DNA of 64,000 nt from an uncultured Victivallis sp. GTDB lineage: Bacteria > Verrucomicrobiota > Lentisphaeria > Victivallales > Victivallaceae. Positions 35,956 to 44,277 of this stretch are shown in pieces (position 1 is the stretch's first letter; every line of letters begins with the position of its first letter). Both the position numbers and the translations under genes were made by a program. The stretch covers positions 1 to 64,000 of the forward strand of contig CALXOE010000013.1 of NCBI GenBank assembly GCA_944389935.1. The letters run 5' to 3'. The notes beneath the pieces are model-generated. The model saw only the letters and a list, made by a program, of their open reading frames with translations. It did no database searches and was not told where the DNA came from.

Positions 35956-37035
35956 CTATGCCGATTCCCGTTCGATCAGTTTCGGTTCGATCACCAGTTC
36001 GATCAACTTTTCCGGCTCCTCCATCTTCGCGAGGACATAATCGACGGCGAGGCGTCCGAACTCCTCGAGCGGCTGGTGAACCGTCGTCAAGGCCGGATTC
36101 AGATAATCCGTGTTCTGATCGTCGTCAAACCCGATCACGGCAAGCTCTTCCGGCACCCGGATCCCTGCTTCAATCGCCGCCTTCAAGACCCCCATGGCGA
36201 TGTCGTCGTCCCCGCAGACGAGGCAGCGGGGAACACACTTCTTTTCCATCAGATACCGCAATGCGACACGCCCTTCATCGTGGCTGTAGCGGCCGACCCG
36301 CGGAACATCGGGAATCCCGCCGCCGCTCCCATTCAAAACCGCTCCCGGCAACAGCCGGCATGGTGTCCCGGCAAGATATTCCGCCAGAAATCGGCAGCGG
36401 TCCAGATGATGCTGCTGCGGATTGGAAGTCAACTCCCCGACAAATCCCACGGTCGAATATCCTTTGCGGACAATGAAATCCGCCACCTGCCTCATCCCGG
36501 AAGCGTTGTCGACCCGGATCAACGGAATCTTCGGCATCTTTTCTTCCCCCGGCTCCCGGTTGATGACCACGTAGGGATAATGCCGTTCATTGAAGAGTTC
36601 GAACATCTCGCGCATCTGTTCCTGTTCCGGATTCGACGACAAGGCGAAATTGATCATAATCAGTGCGTCGACCCGCTTGATATTCATGAAGCAGCGGTAG
36701 TCGACGCCGTTCAGCAGCAGCACCTGATAACCCTTCATCGAGGCCTCATGGCCGATTCCGTTCAACAGCCGAAACGTGTAACTCGAAAGATAGGCGACAT
36801 TGTGGTCCTTCGGCATCGAAATCGCAAATCCGATCGTTCGTGTGCTCTCTCCTCGCAGCAGTTTCGCGCCGTAACTCGGGCGGTAATCGAGCTTCTTCAC
36901 CGCGGCCAGCACCTTTTCGCGCGTCTCGGCAGATACCCGGATATTTGCGGAAGAGGAGGGATTCAATATCTTCGAGACCGTCCCGATCGACACTCCCGCC
37001 AGCTCCGCCACACTTCTGATCCCGTTCTTGCCCAT
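35956..37035 (-). CDS. LacI-family repressor (module B)
   Basis: A 359-residue regulator. Residues 5-60 carry the LacI helix-turn-helix and hinge ([20 protein letters not shown], then [15 protein letters not shown]). The effector domain follows with [26 protein letters not shown] and [26 protein letters not shown], standard for the family. GGAG lies 8 nt before the ATG. It is expressed from a perfect consensus promoter flanked by two AAAACGTTTT palindromes, so it likely represses itself together with the prepilin and hydrolase genes that follow. The divergent GH2 gene is a further likely target. Confidence 0.95.
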   Translation of the reverse strand: MGKNGIRSVAELAGVSIGTVSKILNPSSSANIRVSAETREKVLAAVKKLDYRPSYGAKLLRGESTRTIGFAISMPKDHNVAYLSSYTFRLLNGIGHEASMKGYQVLLLNGVDYRCFMNIKRVDALIMINFALSSNPEQEQMREMFELFNERHYPYVVINREPGEEKMPKIPLIRVDNASGMRQVADFIVRKGYSTVGFVGELTSNPQQHHLDRCRFLAEYLAGTPCRLLPGAVLNGSGGGIPDVPRVGRYSHDEGRVALRYLMEKKCVPRCLVCGDDDIAMGVLKAAIEAGIRVPEELAVIGFDDDQNTDYLNPALTTVHQPLEEFGRLAVDYVLAKMEEPEKLIELVIEPKLIERESA

Positions 37036-37070
37036 CGTATCCGCTCCAACTGTCTTGTCAGAAAACTAAG

Positions 37071-37080
37071 AAAACGTTTT
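37071..37080. promoter_or_regulatory. LacI operator O1 of module B
   Basis: Palindrome AAAACGTTTT with the central CG typical of LacI-family sites, placed just downstream of the -10 box near the expected start of transcription. Confidence 0.75.
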
Positions 37081-37093
37081 ATCGTTTGCATTA

Positions 37094-37122
37094 ATTATAC
37101 TGAATTTCGATGAAAATGTCAA
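37094..37122 (-). promoter_or_regulatory. Perfect consensus promoter of module B
   Basis: TTGACA (37117-37122), 17 nt, TATAAT (37094-37099) on the minus strand: no deviation from the sigma70 consensus, as suits a promoter that is kept off by a repressor. Confidence 0.85.
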
Positions 37123-37127
37123 GTGAT

Positions 37128-37137
37128 AAAACGTTTT
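37128..37137. promoter_or_regulatory. LacI operator O2 of module B
   Basis: Second AAAACGTTTT palindrome, 57 bp from O1 centre to centre and just upstream of the -35 box. The flanks GATAAAACG are shared with O1 in inverted orientation. Confidence 0.7.
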
Positions 37138-37204
37138 TTTTGAAAATTTTTCCAACATTTCTCCCATGGAGCGGGGAACTTTCCGGCAGAAACCGTAAGG
37201 GTAC

Positions 37205-37233
37205 TTGACAAGAAGATCACACGGGTGTATCTT
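37205..37233 (+). promoter_or_regulatory. Promoter of the GH2 gene
   Basis: TTGACA (37205-37210), 17 nt, TATCTT (37228-37233). Two bases after it comes AAAACGTGGT (37235-37244), a degenerate form of the module B operator. Confidence 0.65.
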
Positions 37234-37283
37234 CAAAACGTGGTCAGGACAACACAAATGCTTATGATCAGGGAGAAAGCGTC

Positions 37284-39002
37284 ATGAGAAATTTTCCAGT
37301 CTATCCGGATCGTTTCACCCGGCTTCTCGATGGAGCCTGGGATTTCGCCTGGCTCGGGGATGCAATCGACGTGAATGCGATCGTTCCCTCACTTGAAGTG
37401 TTCAATGAAATCGCCGCGGTCCCGGGGTGTTTCGACACGGCGGGCGAGCGAATCGGTCGCCGCGGAGTCGGACTCTACCGGAAATGGTTCCACTTTCCCG
37501 CCGGACTCTGCCGTCTCTCGCTGGATGGGCTCGGACTATACGCACGCATCTGGTTCGACGGGAACGAGATCGGACAATGCAGAATCCCGTATGCCACACT
37601 TGAGTTCGATTTTTCCGTTGAAGATGGAATGCACGAAATCGTGATCGCCGTCGACAACCGTTTCAGTCCGGAAAACGCTCCGCTGGTGCAACCTTACAAT
37701 GACTTCTATGCGTTCGGCGGCATTTACCGCAGCGTCTCGATCCAGCGTCTGCCGAAACTCGCGATCGACCAGATCCGGATCAAAACGCTGAATCTCGAAA
37801 CCGGACTCGTGCGGGTCGAACTTTCCCTGCGCGGCGCGGTCCCGGAAATGCTCGCATTTCAGTATGCGTTCGACGGCGCGGAGCTCCAGCGGGCCGAGGC
37901 GCGCGTCGAGAAAAACGAAATCGCGTTCGAGGTCGAAGTCCCCGACTTCCGGATCTGGAGTCCGGAACAGCCCGATCTGCACACATTGTGCGTCCGGATC
38001 GCAGACGATACGGTCATCGAACGGTTTGGAATCCGCACCATCGAAACCGACGGCTGCCAACTGCTGCTCAACGGGGAACCGCTGCGCCTCCTCGGCGTGA
38101 ACCGCCACGAATCCCACCCCGAATTCGGCCCGGTTCAGCCGACTCAGCTCATGGTCGACGACCTCAAATACGCGAAAGAACTCCATGCCAATTTCATCCG
38201 CGGCGCTCACTATCAGCAGAATCCGGAGTTCCTCGAGCTCTGCGACCAGATGGGATTTCTCGTCTGGGAGGAGAGTTACGGCTGGGGGCAGCCCGCCGCC
38301 GACGCGGAGGATCCTGTCAAAGTCGAACTCTTCTGCCGCGCCTCGGCGACAATGGCGCGCGCGAGCGTGAATCATCCGTCGGTCATCATCTACGGATTTC
38401 TGAATGAAAGCTGTTCCGACACGATGGCCGGGCGCGAACTCTACCGGAAAATCATCGAATCGATCCGCGCGGAGGACGACACCCGGCTCATCTCCTACGC
38501 CTCAAACCGCTTCGACCGCGATATCTGCTTCGATCTTGCGGATATCATCTCGATCAATCCCTATCCGGGCTGGATCAGCGAATGTGACGACTGGAGTCGG
38601 AACAATCTCGAAGTGGTCAAGCCGGAGATGGACCGCTGGGCCGATTATTTCAGCGCACCGCAGTTCGCGCAAAAACCGCTGCTTGTGAGTGAAAGCGGCG
38701 CATGCGGCATCTACGGAATCCGCAGCCGCGAACGCGCCCAGTGGAGCGAGGAGTATCAGTCCGACTACTTCGCGACTGCGATCGAGGCCATCCTCGGAAA
38801 TCCGCGCTACTGCGGAATCACGCTCTGGCAGATGTTCGACTGCAAAAGTTATACGCTCTGCGGCCAGATCCGGACAAAACCGCGCGGATTCAACTGCGCC
38901 GGACTGCTCGACGAATACCGCCGCCCGAAACTTGCGTTCGACACGGTCAAAGCGCTCTTCCGGCGTTACCGGCCGGATTCGGCCGGGCTCCCGCTCCGGT
39001 AG
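37284..39002 (+). CDS. Cytoplasmic GH2 beta-glycosidase
   Basis: A 572-residue glycoside hydrolase family 2 enzyme without a signal peptide. The jelly-roll N-domain (WDFAW, GVGLYRKWFHFP, NDFYAFGGIYRSV), an immunoglobulin-like domain, and the barrel (LLNGEPLRLLGVNRHESHPEFG, HANFIRGAHYQQ) are in order. The proposed acid/base is Glu375 in YGFLNES and the nucleophile Glu470 in LLVSESGA. It resembles beta-galactosidases and beta-glucuronidases; the exact sugar cannot be told. At 572 residues it is compact, lacking the extra C-terminal domains of LacZ. AGGGAG precedes the ATG. Its last 37 nt overlap the convergent GH27 gene. Confidence 0.9.
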   Translation: MRNFPVYPDRFTRLLDGAWDFAWLGDAIDVNAIVPSLEVFNEIAAVPGCFDTAGERIGRRGVGLYRKWFHFPAGLCRLSLDGLGLYARIWFDGNEIGQCRIPYATLEFDFSVEDGMHEIVIAVDNRFSPENAPLVQPYNDFYAFGGIYRSVSIQRLPKLAIDQIRIKTLNLETGLVRVELSLRGAVPEMLAFQYAFDGAELQRAEARVEKNEIAFEVEVPDFRIWSPEQPDLHTLCVRIADDTVIERFGIRTIETDGCQLLLNGEPLRLLGVNRHESHPEFGPVQPTQLMVDDLKYAKELHANFIRGAHYQQNPEFLELCDQMGFLVWEESYGWGQPAADAEDPVKVELFCRASATMARASVNHPSVIIYGFLNESCSDTMAGRELYRKIIESIRAEDDTRLISYASNRFDRDICFDLADIISINPYPGWISECDDWSRNNLEVVKPEMDRWADYFSAPQFAQKPLLVSESGACGIYGIRSRERAQWSEEYQSDYFATAIEAILGNPRYCGITLWQMFDCKSYTLCGQIRTKPRGFNCAGLLDEYRRPKLAFDTVKALFRRYRPDSAGLPLR

Positions 39003-40432
39003 ACCGCGCAGGAGTGCGGGGCGACGGTGAACTCTCCGCAGAGTTCCCGCTCTTCGCCGCTCCAGAGTTCGCGCCCGCGACGGGGAATCTCCAATCGAGT
39101 CCGGCGAATTTCGTCCGCACGGTTGAAGAGGCCGATCGCCTCGGAACCGTCCGCGAGCGGTTTCCGGTATTCGAGGACACCGTCGCCGCAATCGCGGATC
39201 CGGGGCGGGCAGACCAGCGGATCCTGATCGACCGCGATGAGGTCGTCGTTCGTCAGGAGTCGGAAAGTTTCGTCATCCATCCCGGCGATGTCGCAGCTCA
39301 GCAGCAGCGGCGCCGACAGCAGACACCAGAGGGAAAACTGCAAACGCTGCTCCTCCGGAGTCAGCCGGCTCGGCGTATAGGTCGGATTCGGCCGGTTCGG
39401 GATGCCGATCGCGCCGATCTGCAGCATATCCGGGTCGGGATGCCGCCCCGGTCCCGCCGCCAGACGCCACCCGGCGGGATGGTCAAATCCAATGGTGGAG
39501 ATGCTCTCCCACTCGTCCCGAATGTCCCCCGTGATCCGGCAGAGCTCGGCGCAATCGAGCAGCTCCTGCGCATCCGCAACCGGCGCGTTGTTCGAGAGAC
39601 TCAGAACGATGTCGCGTCCGCAGTTCCGCAGCCCGGCGGCGATTCTCCGGGTAGTCGGAAGATCGTTCGGGAGCCAGTCCATCTTCACGAAATCGACGCC
39701 CCACTCGACCCATTGGCGGATATCGTCATCGACCCGCCACTCCGTCCCGGTCCGGTTGACGTTGCGTTGATACAAGCTGGGGAAACGTCCGAATACCTGA
39801 TTCGGCTGCAGCCGTTCTTCCGGCGGCAGGAAAATACGTTCCTCGCTTCCGCCGTCGGTGCTGCCGCCGCGGAAACCGGCGTAGGTGGAGATCCACGGCG
39901 TCGAGTAGAGCCCGAACCGCAAACCGCGGGAATGCACGTAATCAGCCAGGGCGGCCATATCCGGGAAGCGTTCATTCCCCTGCAATGCGCCGTATTTTCC
40001 TCCGCGTTCGCCCTGCCAGCAGTCATCGATGTTCACGAAATTCCAGCCATGCGCGGCGAGTCCGCGCTCCACCAGGGCATCGGCCACGGTGCGAATTCTC
40101 GTATCGCTGACCCCCTCGGAAAAGCAGTACCAGCTGTTCCACCCCATCGGCGGCGTCAACTGAATGGAGTCGCCAACCACAAATTTGACGATGCAAACGA
40201 CGCGCCCGGCGGAATTCTCCGCCTCGAATGAGATTGGCCAGGTACCGGGAGCGGCGAACTGTCCCCGCAGCGACCGCGACGCCGCATCGAACCGGGTACC
40301 CGGCGGCGGATTCACGCAATGCAGCGCAACGCCCTCCCCGTCAACCGGGATCGGGAAGAAAAATTCATTGCCCGGCCGCACTCCGAATGCTGCCGGAACG
40401 TGAAAACGGGGAGCTGACGAAACTGAAACCAT
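38966..40432 (-). CDS. GH27 alpha-galactosidase-like enzyme
   Basis: A 488-residue enzyme with no signal peptide. Residues 1 to about 90 form an immunoglobulin-like domain (FHVPAAFGVRPGNEFFFPIP). The GH27 barrel then opens with LTPPMGWNSWYCF and continues with NIDDCWQ, RFGLYSTPW, VDFVKMDW with nucleophile Asp252, and CRITGDIRDEW with acid/base Asp303. A C-terminal beta domain follows (AIGLFNRADEIRRTRLEI). It would remove alpha-linked galactose, or a related sugar such as arabinopyranose, in the cytoplasm. ATG 40432 was picked because it begins at the domain; ATG 40450 is an alternative. The promoter at 40499-40527 rules out the longest frame. Confidence 0.9.
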   Translation of the reverse strand: MVSVSSAPRFHVPAAFGVRPGNEFFFPIPVDGEGVALHCVNPPPGTRFDAASRSLRGQFAAPGTWPISFEAENSAGRVVCIVKFVVGDSIQLTPPMGWNSWYCFSEGVSDTRIRTVADALVERGLAAHGWNFVNIDDCWQGERGGKYGALQGNERFPDMAALADYVHSRGLRFGLYSTPWISTYAGFRGGSTDGGSEERIFLPPEERLQPNQVFGRFPSLYQRNVNRTGTEWRVDDDIRQWVEWGVDFVKMDWLPNDLPTTRRIAAGLRNCGRDIVLSLSNNAPVADAQELLDCAELCRITGDIRDEWESISTIGFDHPAGWRLAAGPGRHPDPDMLQIGAIGIPNRPNPTYTPSRLTPEEQRLQFSLWCLLSAPLLLSCDIAGMDDETFRLLTNDDLIAVDQDPLVCPPRIRDCGDGVLEYRKPLADGSEAIGLFNRADEIRRTRLEIPRRGRELWSGEERELCGEFTVAPHSCAVYRSGSPAESGR

Positions 40433-40498
40433 AATCCTGCTGTTCCTCATCCAATCTCTGAAATGATTTTCCGCATCATAAAGGTAAAAAAACTTATT

Positions 40499-40527
40499 AC
40501 AATACACTCAAATATCTGTTTTATCAA
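40499..40527 (-). promoter_or_regulatory. Promoter of the GH27 gene
   Basis: TTGATA (40522-40527), 17 nt, TATTGT (40499-40504) on the minus strand. The rest of the 354-nt gap up to 40786 holds the hairpin at 40681-40718 and no gene that I can support. Confidence 0.55.
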
Positions 40528-40680
40528 GTATCGGGAGAGAATCTTCCGATGATTTATTCCCGTTGCAAATTCAAAAAAAGACTTCGACCGGGAAAAAGAA
40601 AGGTTGCCGGTTCGGACATACGCTCCGGCTTACACTCCTTAACAAACACGTTCCCAATGATCTGCACGAATGCAGATACC

Positions 40681-40718
40681 GAAAAAACGATTCTGTTCCA
40701 TCACGAAACAGAATCGTT
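40681..40718 (-). terminator. Terminator of module C
   Basis: A perfect 12-bp inverted repeat, AACGATTCTGTT (40686-40697) and AACAGAATCGTT (40707-40718), with a 9-nt loop. Read on the minus strand it ends in six T residues (40682-40687). It is about 70 nt past the stop of the last gene of module C. Confidence 0.75.
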
Positions 40719-40786
40719 CATCCATTTTCCGCGTGAGGCTGTGCCGCCTCATGCTTTGCTGTTATCAGGATCGATCTATTCGCCCC

Positions 40787-41350
40787 TCAGGGCGCTTCGA
40801 TGGCGATCCGGTTGAGGTAGAGAAATCCCTGCCCTTTCTTCCTGTCCACAAGACCGTTTCCCTCGACGAGAATGATGACCGACTTCAGGTTGCCGTGCCA
40901 CTTGCCGTCGTTGGCGCCGCCCCAGTGAATCCGCGACCACTTCGGCCGCTGAACGACGAGTTCCTTCCATTCCCCTCCGCTCCGGAACCAGACCGGCATC
41001 TGATGCGTCTGACCGGTGGAGTCAACCAGTCGGATGACAATTGCGTTGTAATCCCAACTGGCGAGTTTGATTGTAAGCTTTCCGAACGGAACGGGCTTCT
41101 GAAAATGGCGACTCATCCCCACGTACCAGCCGCCGTTATTGAACGCACCCTCCAACCGGGCGGCGGGGAGCGCCGGGATGCCGACTTTCTCCGGCATCAT
41201 GACCAGATTTCCCTGGGCGCCCGGAGCCTCCATGCCGATGAAGAACCCCCACCCGGGATTCGTCCCCTTGTCGAAGCTGATCTCCAGCGCTTCGGCGAGG
41301 ACCGGCAGAACCGCGCCGGAGAACAACAGCAAACTGAACAGTTTCTTCAT
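40787..41350 (-). CDS. Secreted beta-sandwich protein of unknown function (module C)
   Basis: A 187-residue exported protein (signal peptide MKKLFSLLLFSGAVLPVLA). The mature part is rich in Trp and Gly and looks like a jelly-roll: GWYVGMSRHFQKPVPFGKL, VIRLVDSTGQTHQ, WKELVVQRPKWSRIHWGG and LNRIAIEAP. This resembles carbohydrate-binding or sugar-complex domains, though I cannot name a family. Its ATG overlaps the stop of the module C hydrolase (ATGA), so the two are translationally coupled. A likely job is to help that enzyme bind its polymer. Confidence 0.7.
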   Translation of the reverse strand: MKKLFSLLLFSGAVLPVLAEALEISFDKGTNPGWGFFIGMEAPGAQGNLVMMPEKVGIPALPAARLEGAFNNGGWYVGMSRHFQKPVPFGKLTIKLASWDYNAIVIRLVDSTGQTHQMPVWFRSGGEWKELVVQRPKWSRIHWGGANDGKWHGNLKSVIILVEGNGLVDRKKGQGFLYLNRIAIEAP

Positions 41351-43323
41351 TGCAGGACGACCCAGTTATACTGGTCGGGATTCTTGCCGTTTGCGATACC
41401 GTCTGCCCAGTGCAAATACCCCTTGCGTCCCTTGCCGTCGTTGTCGTTGACCACCAGAGACATGCCGATCGGAATACCCGGTTTCGGTTCGACGCCGATT
41501 TCCGCAAAGGGAACGGTGATCCGGTAGACGGTCTTCGTCCCGGTGCGTTTTGCATCCAGCTTCACCCGGGTCGGGGTCTCGAGGCCAATCTGGGAAGCCT
41601 CGCGGAACACCTCGGGTCCCTGCGGCGTCAACGCCAGACCGTATTCGGTTCCGGCCGGTCCCCTCTCATTGCGGGTCAGCGCGGAAAATGCGAGCTGAAG
41701 CGAATCCCCGCCCCAGAGCATATTGCCGTGAAAGTTGTTGAATGGAACATCGTCGGTCACGCTCACTTCGAGCAGCAGATTTTCTTTGTCGTACGCGATA
41801 CGGAACGAAGCGTCGAGATCCGCGACACCGTTGCGCGGCCCGAATCCGCCCATGCGACGGTACAGAAGTTCCGAGCCGAACGGATGATCCTGCGCCTGAT
41901 CGAGGGATTTTCCAACAAGGATGACCTCCTCCGGCACTTTGATTCCGCCACTGCCGCCGTCCTTCGGCAGACGCTCGATCCGCTTGACCGTCCGCAGAGA
42001 AACCCCGTCGAGCTTTCCGAAGAGCAGTACGGGGCGGCTGCCCGCGGTAAAGCTGATCTCGTCTTTGCGTCTGCCGCCGAGACCGATCTGTTTGTTGTTG
42101 TCGGCGTCGACCCATTCGAGCCATCCCCACTTGCGCACGGTCGGGACACCGCCAGCGACCAGCAGTTCAGCGGGAACATCCGGCGCGCTGCCGCGGGAGA
42201 AGATCAACTGATGCCGCACATCGGGAACCGCGGTCCACGCCGCCAGAACATCGCGCCCGTCCGGCATGCGGAACTGCAGAAGCCGCACATCGTCCGGCGT
42301 CTTCCAACGCCGCACAAACTTAGCGTGACGAACCACGTCGGCGATGGAGCGTACGGCGTAGAACGCCTCTTTCGGAGTTTCGTCGGCGGTGCAGAGTCCG
42401 AAATTGTCCTCCTGATTATAAGGATCATAGCCGCTGTCCGAAAAGTTGTAAATCCAAGCACCCTTGATCGCCGGCTCGGTACGGAACAGAAGCAGCAGCT
42501 GCGTGAGATAGTCGGCGGCTTCCGCTTCCGTGCTGCCGTCAATTCCCAGATGATTCGGGCGGCCGATTTCGGTCAGGTAAATCGGTTTCGGGACTCCGTT
42601 GTTGTATTTCTTCGAGAGTTCCAGCACATTGCAGACCCGGGCGAAAAACGTTTCGGAGGAACGATTTTTTTCCCCGAGTTCTCCGTGGTTGTAGTTGTGC
42701 CAGGCGATTCCGTCGCAGTTCTGCAGAACTCCCTGCTGAAACGTCTCCTCCAGAAACGGTTCCCGGCGATGGCAGGAGTTCGCCACGACGATGCAGTCGG
42801 GATCCGCTTTCTTCATCTGCGCATAAGCCGCGGCAAGCGCTTTTGCATAAGGGGCGGCCTGTCCCGGCCACTCGTTCCAGATCTGATAGATCTGCGGAGC
42901 GTTCCCCCTGCCGCGATACCGGGCGGCGACCCAGCCGGCAAAGCGGCCGAAAGCGTCGAACGCCTCCTGCGGCGGATTCGGGTTTTCGTAAAGCATAGCT
43001 CCGGAAGGATCATAAAGTTTGTGACCGTAGTTGATGAGCTGCATCGGCCGTAGACCGAGTTCGAGAGCACGATTGAGGTAACTTTCGTAATATCCCTGCG
43101 GAGTATATTTTCCCCGTTCTCTCTCCCAGCTGGCCCAGACGATATCGTCCCGAGTGGCGGAAAGTCCCCCCTCCACCATCAAATCGAGCGTCGCATTGAC
43201 ATCAGCCCGGCTCTTGGAAAAGTGCGCACAAGAACCAAGCAGAAACTCCTCCCCCGCGGAAAGCCAAGTTCCCGCCGCCAATACAGCGGAAACAGCCGCT
43301 GCCCTCCAAAATCTTCGATCCAT
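41347..43323 (-). CDS. Secreted GH39/PslG-like hydrolase with CBM9-like domain (module C)
   Basis: A 658-residue exported protein (signal peptide MDRRFWRAAAVSAVLAAGTW ending near LSAG). The barrel begins LLGSCAHFSKSRADVNATLD, a close parallel to the module A enzyme. The proposed acid/base is Glu151 in IYQIWNEW and the nucleophile Glu252 in IYLTEIGRP. From about residue 470 a carbohydrate family 9-like domain is seen (ASFRIAYDKENLLLEVSVTDD, WGGDSLQLAF). The upstream GGAGGG fits the ATG. It starts 51 nt after the module C prepilin gene. Specificity unknown. Confidence 0.85.
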   Translation of the reverse strand: MDRRFWRAAAVSAVLAAGTWLSAGEEFLLGSCAHFSKSRADVNATLDLMVEGGLSATRDDIVWASWERERGKYTPQGYYESYLNRALELGLRPMQLINYGHKLYDPSGAMLYENPNPPQEAFDAFGRFAGWVAARYRGRGNAPQIYQIWNEWPGQAAPYAKALAAAYAQMKKADPDCIVVANSCHRREPFLEETFQQGVLQNCDGIAWHNYNHGELGEKNRSSETFFARVCNVLELSKKYNNGVPKPIYLTEIGRPNHLGIDGSTEAEAADYLTQLLLLFRTEPAIKGAWIYNFSDSGYDPYNQEDNFGLCTADETPKEAFYAVRSIADVVRHAKFVRRWKTPDDVRLLQFRMPDGRDVLAAWTAVPDVRHQLIFSRGSAPDVPAELLVAGGVPTVRKWGWLEWVDADNNKQIGLGGRRKDEISFTAGSRPVLLFGKLDGVSLRTVKRIERLPKDGGSGGIKVPEEVILVGKSLDQAQDHPFGSELLYRRMGGFGPRNGVADLDASFRIAYDKENLLLEVSVTDDVPFNNFHGNMLWGGDSLQLAFSALTRNERGPAGTEYGLALTPQGPEVFREASQIGLETPTRVKLDAKRTGTKTVYRITVPFAEIGVEPKPGIPIGMSLVVNDNDGKGRKGYLHWADGIANGKNPDQYNWVVLQ

Positions 43324-43374
43324 TTTTGTACCCTCCGGAAATGTTCAGATGAGTGAATTCGTTAATGAAAATAT

Positions 43375-44148
43375 TTATGGTGCGACAAGTGGAGCGGTCA
43401 TGCCCGGCAGTGCGTATTTGACCGTAATATCCTGTTCTGCTCCATAGGTCCAGCTGCAGTGCTTCCTCAATTCGTAATTCCGGAGAGCGGCGACATGACC
43501 GTCCGCATGCAGGAAATTCCCCTGCCCGCCGCTGTGAAGCAAACTCGCCTCTCCATTCCAGCTGGTGACCATATCGATCCGGAAATAGGAGTCGGCTGCC
43601 GAAGCAACCACACTGGAATCTCCGAGAATCAAGGACTGGCTATGGGAAAGATTTGAATTCATTGTCGAATACGGCTTGGGGATTCCGTTCGAATTGTTGA
43701 TCAGGAAAAGTTTTCCTCCCGTCAGGTGGAACATTCCCCAATTCCCGTAAGTCAATATTCCGTAGGTATACTTCATCGTGCCGGGGAAAGTGACCGACGG
43801 ACAGCAGAAAACCCCTTTCGTATTGGTATCAAACGTCGCATTGTTCCAGGAAAGCGTATAGGATGGACCTGGAATGTACCCTCCATCCAATAGTGGCAAC
43901 AACCAGATGCCGTTGTCAAAATAGCAGGACGGCCCCCACCCCTTCGAGTCGTCCGCATAAGCGAGCAATGCCTGCCCAAGCTGCTTCAAGTTGCTGACAC
44001 AATTCGCGGCTTTCGCCCGTCCCCGCGCCTGATTCAGCGCCGGCAGCAGCATCGCCGCCAGAATCGCAATGATCGCAATCACCACCAGAAGTTCTATCAA
44101 TGTGAATTTATGAACTTTACAGATCATTCTGCACCGACTTTTTCTCAT
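43375..44148 (-). CDS. Prepilin-type protein with H-X10-DG tail (module C)
   Basis: A 257-residue protein with a basic leader ([14 protein letters not shown]), then [16 protein letters not shown] and [14 protein letters not shown]. The central region has [10 protein letters not shown] and the C-terminal region has [18 protein letters not shown], one residue longer than the usual H-X9-DG spacing. ATG 44148 is chosen as AAAGGAG lies about 8 nt before it and the strong promoter/operator at 44186-44238 lies before that; the longer frame would begin within the operator. Downstream genes follow after 51 nt. Function as for the other two modules. Confidence 0.85.
   Translation of the reverse strand: MRKSRCRMICKVHKFTLIELLVVIAIIAILAAMLLPALNQARGRAKAANCVSNLKQLGQALLAYADDSKGWGPSCYFDNGIWLLPLLDGGYIPGPSYTLSWNNATFDTNTKGVFCCPSVTFPGTMKYTYGILTYGNWGMFHLTGGKLFLINNSNGIPKPYSTMNSNLSHSQSLILGDSSVVASAADSYFRIDMVTSWNGEASLLHSGGQGNFLHADGHVAALRNYELRKHCSWTYGAEQDITVKYALPGMTAPLVAP
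44024..44088 (-). repeat. Near-identical prepilin leader DNA, copy in module C
   Basis: Matches 35809-35873 with three mismatches in 65 nt. It encodes the shared membrane helix. Confidence 0.75.
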
Positions 44149-44185
44149 TATGACACTCCTTTCCATCGGGATGAAACCCATCACT

Positions 44186-44199
44186 GTGGAACGTTCCAC
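44186..44199. promoter_or_regulatory. LacI-type operator of module C
   Basis: Perfect palindrome GTGGAACGTTCCAC with a central CG, just after the -10 box and so over the expected start of transcription. The LacI-family gene directly upstream is the obvious binder. Confidence 0.75.
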
Positions 44200-44209
44200 G
44201 TTTTTTTAT

Positions 44210-44238
44210 ATTATACCAAACTTTGCGATCAAAGTCAA
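44210..44238 (-). promoter_or_regulatory. Promoter of module C
   Basis: TTGACT (44233-44238), 17 nt, TATAAT (44210-44215) on the minus strand; one base from consensus. Confidence 0.8.
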
Positions 44239-44249
44239 GAGGGGAACGC

Positions 44250-44277
44250 AAAAAAAAAACGATTTTTCGAAAAAATC
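44250..44277 (-). terminator. Weak terminator at the end of the module C LacI gene
   Basis: GATTTTT (44261-44267) and AAAAATC (44271-44277) form an AT-rich hairpin that overlaps the LacI stop codon and runs into ten T residues on the minus strand (44250-44259). Confidence 0.45.

Noticed and set aside
40508..40815. A small plus-strand gene in the gap between the GH27 gene and module C
   Set aside because: The frame of 88 codons crosses the terminator hairpin and runs into the end of the secreted-protein gene on the other strand; no motif or ribosome-binding site.
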